Source of the DNA: a virus
DNA: 43,823 nt
Virus record (IMG/VR): IMGVR_UViG_3300010367_000075
Span: 1-43,823 of that record
Reading direction: 5' to 3' (one strand)
The translations under genes were made by a program, and so were the position numbers. The first letter of the stretch is position 1; the number at the start of each line of letters is the position of its first letter. The notes beneath the pieces were generated by a model. The model was not told the origin of the DNA. It did not search any database and saw only the letters and a program-made list of their open reading frames with translations. Positions 43,820-43,823 of the stretch are shown here, in pieces.

Positions 43820-43823
43820 AAAA

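Noticed and set aside
1-43823. tRNA genes, CRISPR arrays, integrase or attachment site
   Set aside because: No cloverleaf-like stretch with a TTCGA-type T arm outside coding sequence, no regularly spaced repeat array, and no tyrosine or serine recombinase pattern was seen. Visual scan only.

Overview
The window is a nearly complete genome of a tailed podovirus-like bacteriophage (Caudoviricetes) with a GC-rich genome. Virion genes match the Bordetella BPP-1-like arrangement: head-tail connecting portal protein, Bbp19-like protein, scaffold, GP7-type capsid protein, gp11-like adaptors, a large nozzle and giant internal virion proteins. Two host-like genes hint at the host. One encodes a PEP-CTERM protein, which implies a Gram-negative exosortase-bearing bacterium. 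The other encodes a full-length low-affinity iron permease. My best guess for the host is an alphaproteobacterium; this is inference.

Layout. All virion genes are on the minus strand and all replication or early genes on the plus strand. From about 13.1 kb leftwards run: small terminase, three tiny genes, another small gene, a PEP-CTERM protein, a small gene, large terminase, collagen-like fibre with an S74 chaperone, tail proteins, a putative depolymerase, portal, Bbp19-like protein, scaffold, and the N-terminal part of the major capsid protein cut by the left edge. The same module continues at the right edge, read leftwards: four adaptor paralogues (the first cut), nozzle, a gp13/GNAT-like protein, a 30-residue membrane peptide, three internal virion proteins and the iron permease homologue. 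The two edges therefore probably flank a short missing piece (rest of the capsid gene and start of the first adaptor) of a circular or circularly permuted map of roughly 44-46 kb. The last 33 bases are not phage DNA: 43791-43819 is an exact Illumina P5 adapter.

The plus-strand module (13.7-30.1 kb) begins with about 20 tiny, start-stop-overlapping genes. It continues with a UvrD-like helicase, an XRE regulator, an RHH protein, an HNH endonuclease, a PD-(D/E)XK nuclease with a likely Fe-S cluster, a Sak4-like ATPase with an SSB-like partner, and a ParB-methyltransferase fusion. Next come a uracil-DNA glycosylase/3'-5' exonuclease fusion, a DUF7768-like protein, a family A DNA polymerase and a DUF3987-like ATPase. 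No phage RNA polymerase is visible, and several sigma70-like promoters stand in the early region, so host RNA polymerase probably transcribes the phage. The modules diverge across a 0.6-kb control region (13.13-13.75 kb) packed with a TGCGCC hexamer and palindromes, and converge at 30.05-30.08 kb where two genes overlap tail to tail.

Most unusual points: a DNA polymerase whose exonuclease domain is split between two genes with a third gene lodged between exo motifs II and III; a UDG-exonuclease fusion; host-envelope-type genes (PEP-CTERM, iron permease) in the virion operon; tandem adaptor paralogues; a start codon inside a perfect 10-bp hairpin; and an iteron/poly-T candidate origin. No canonical endolysin or holin is recognisable.
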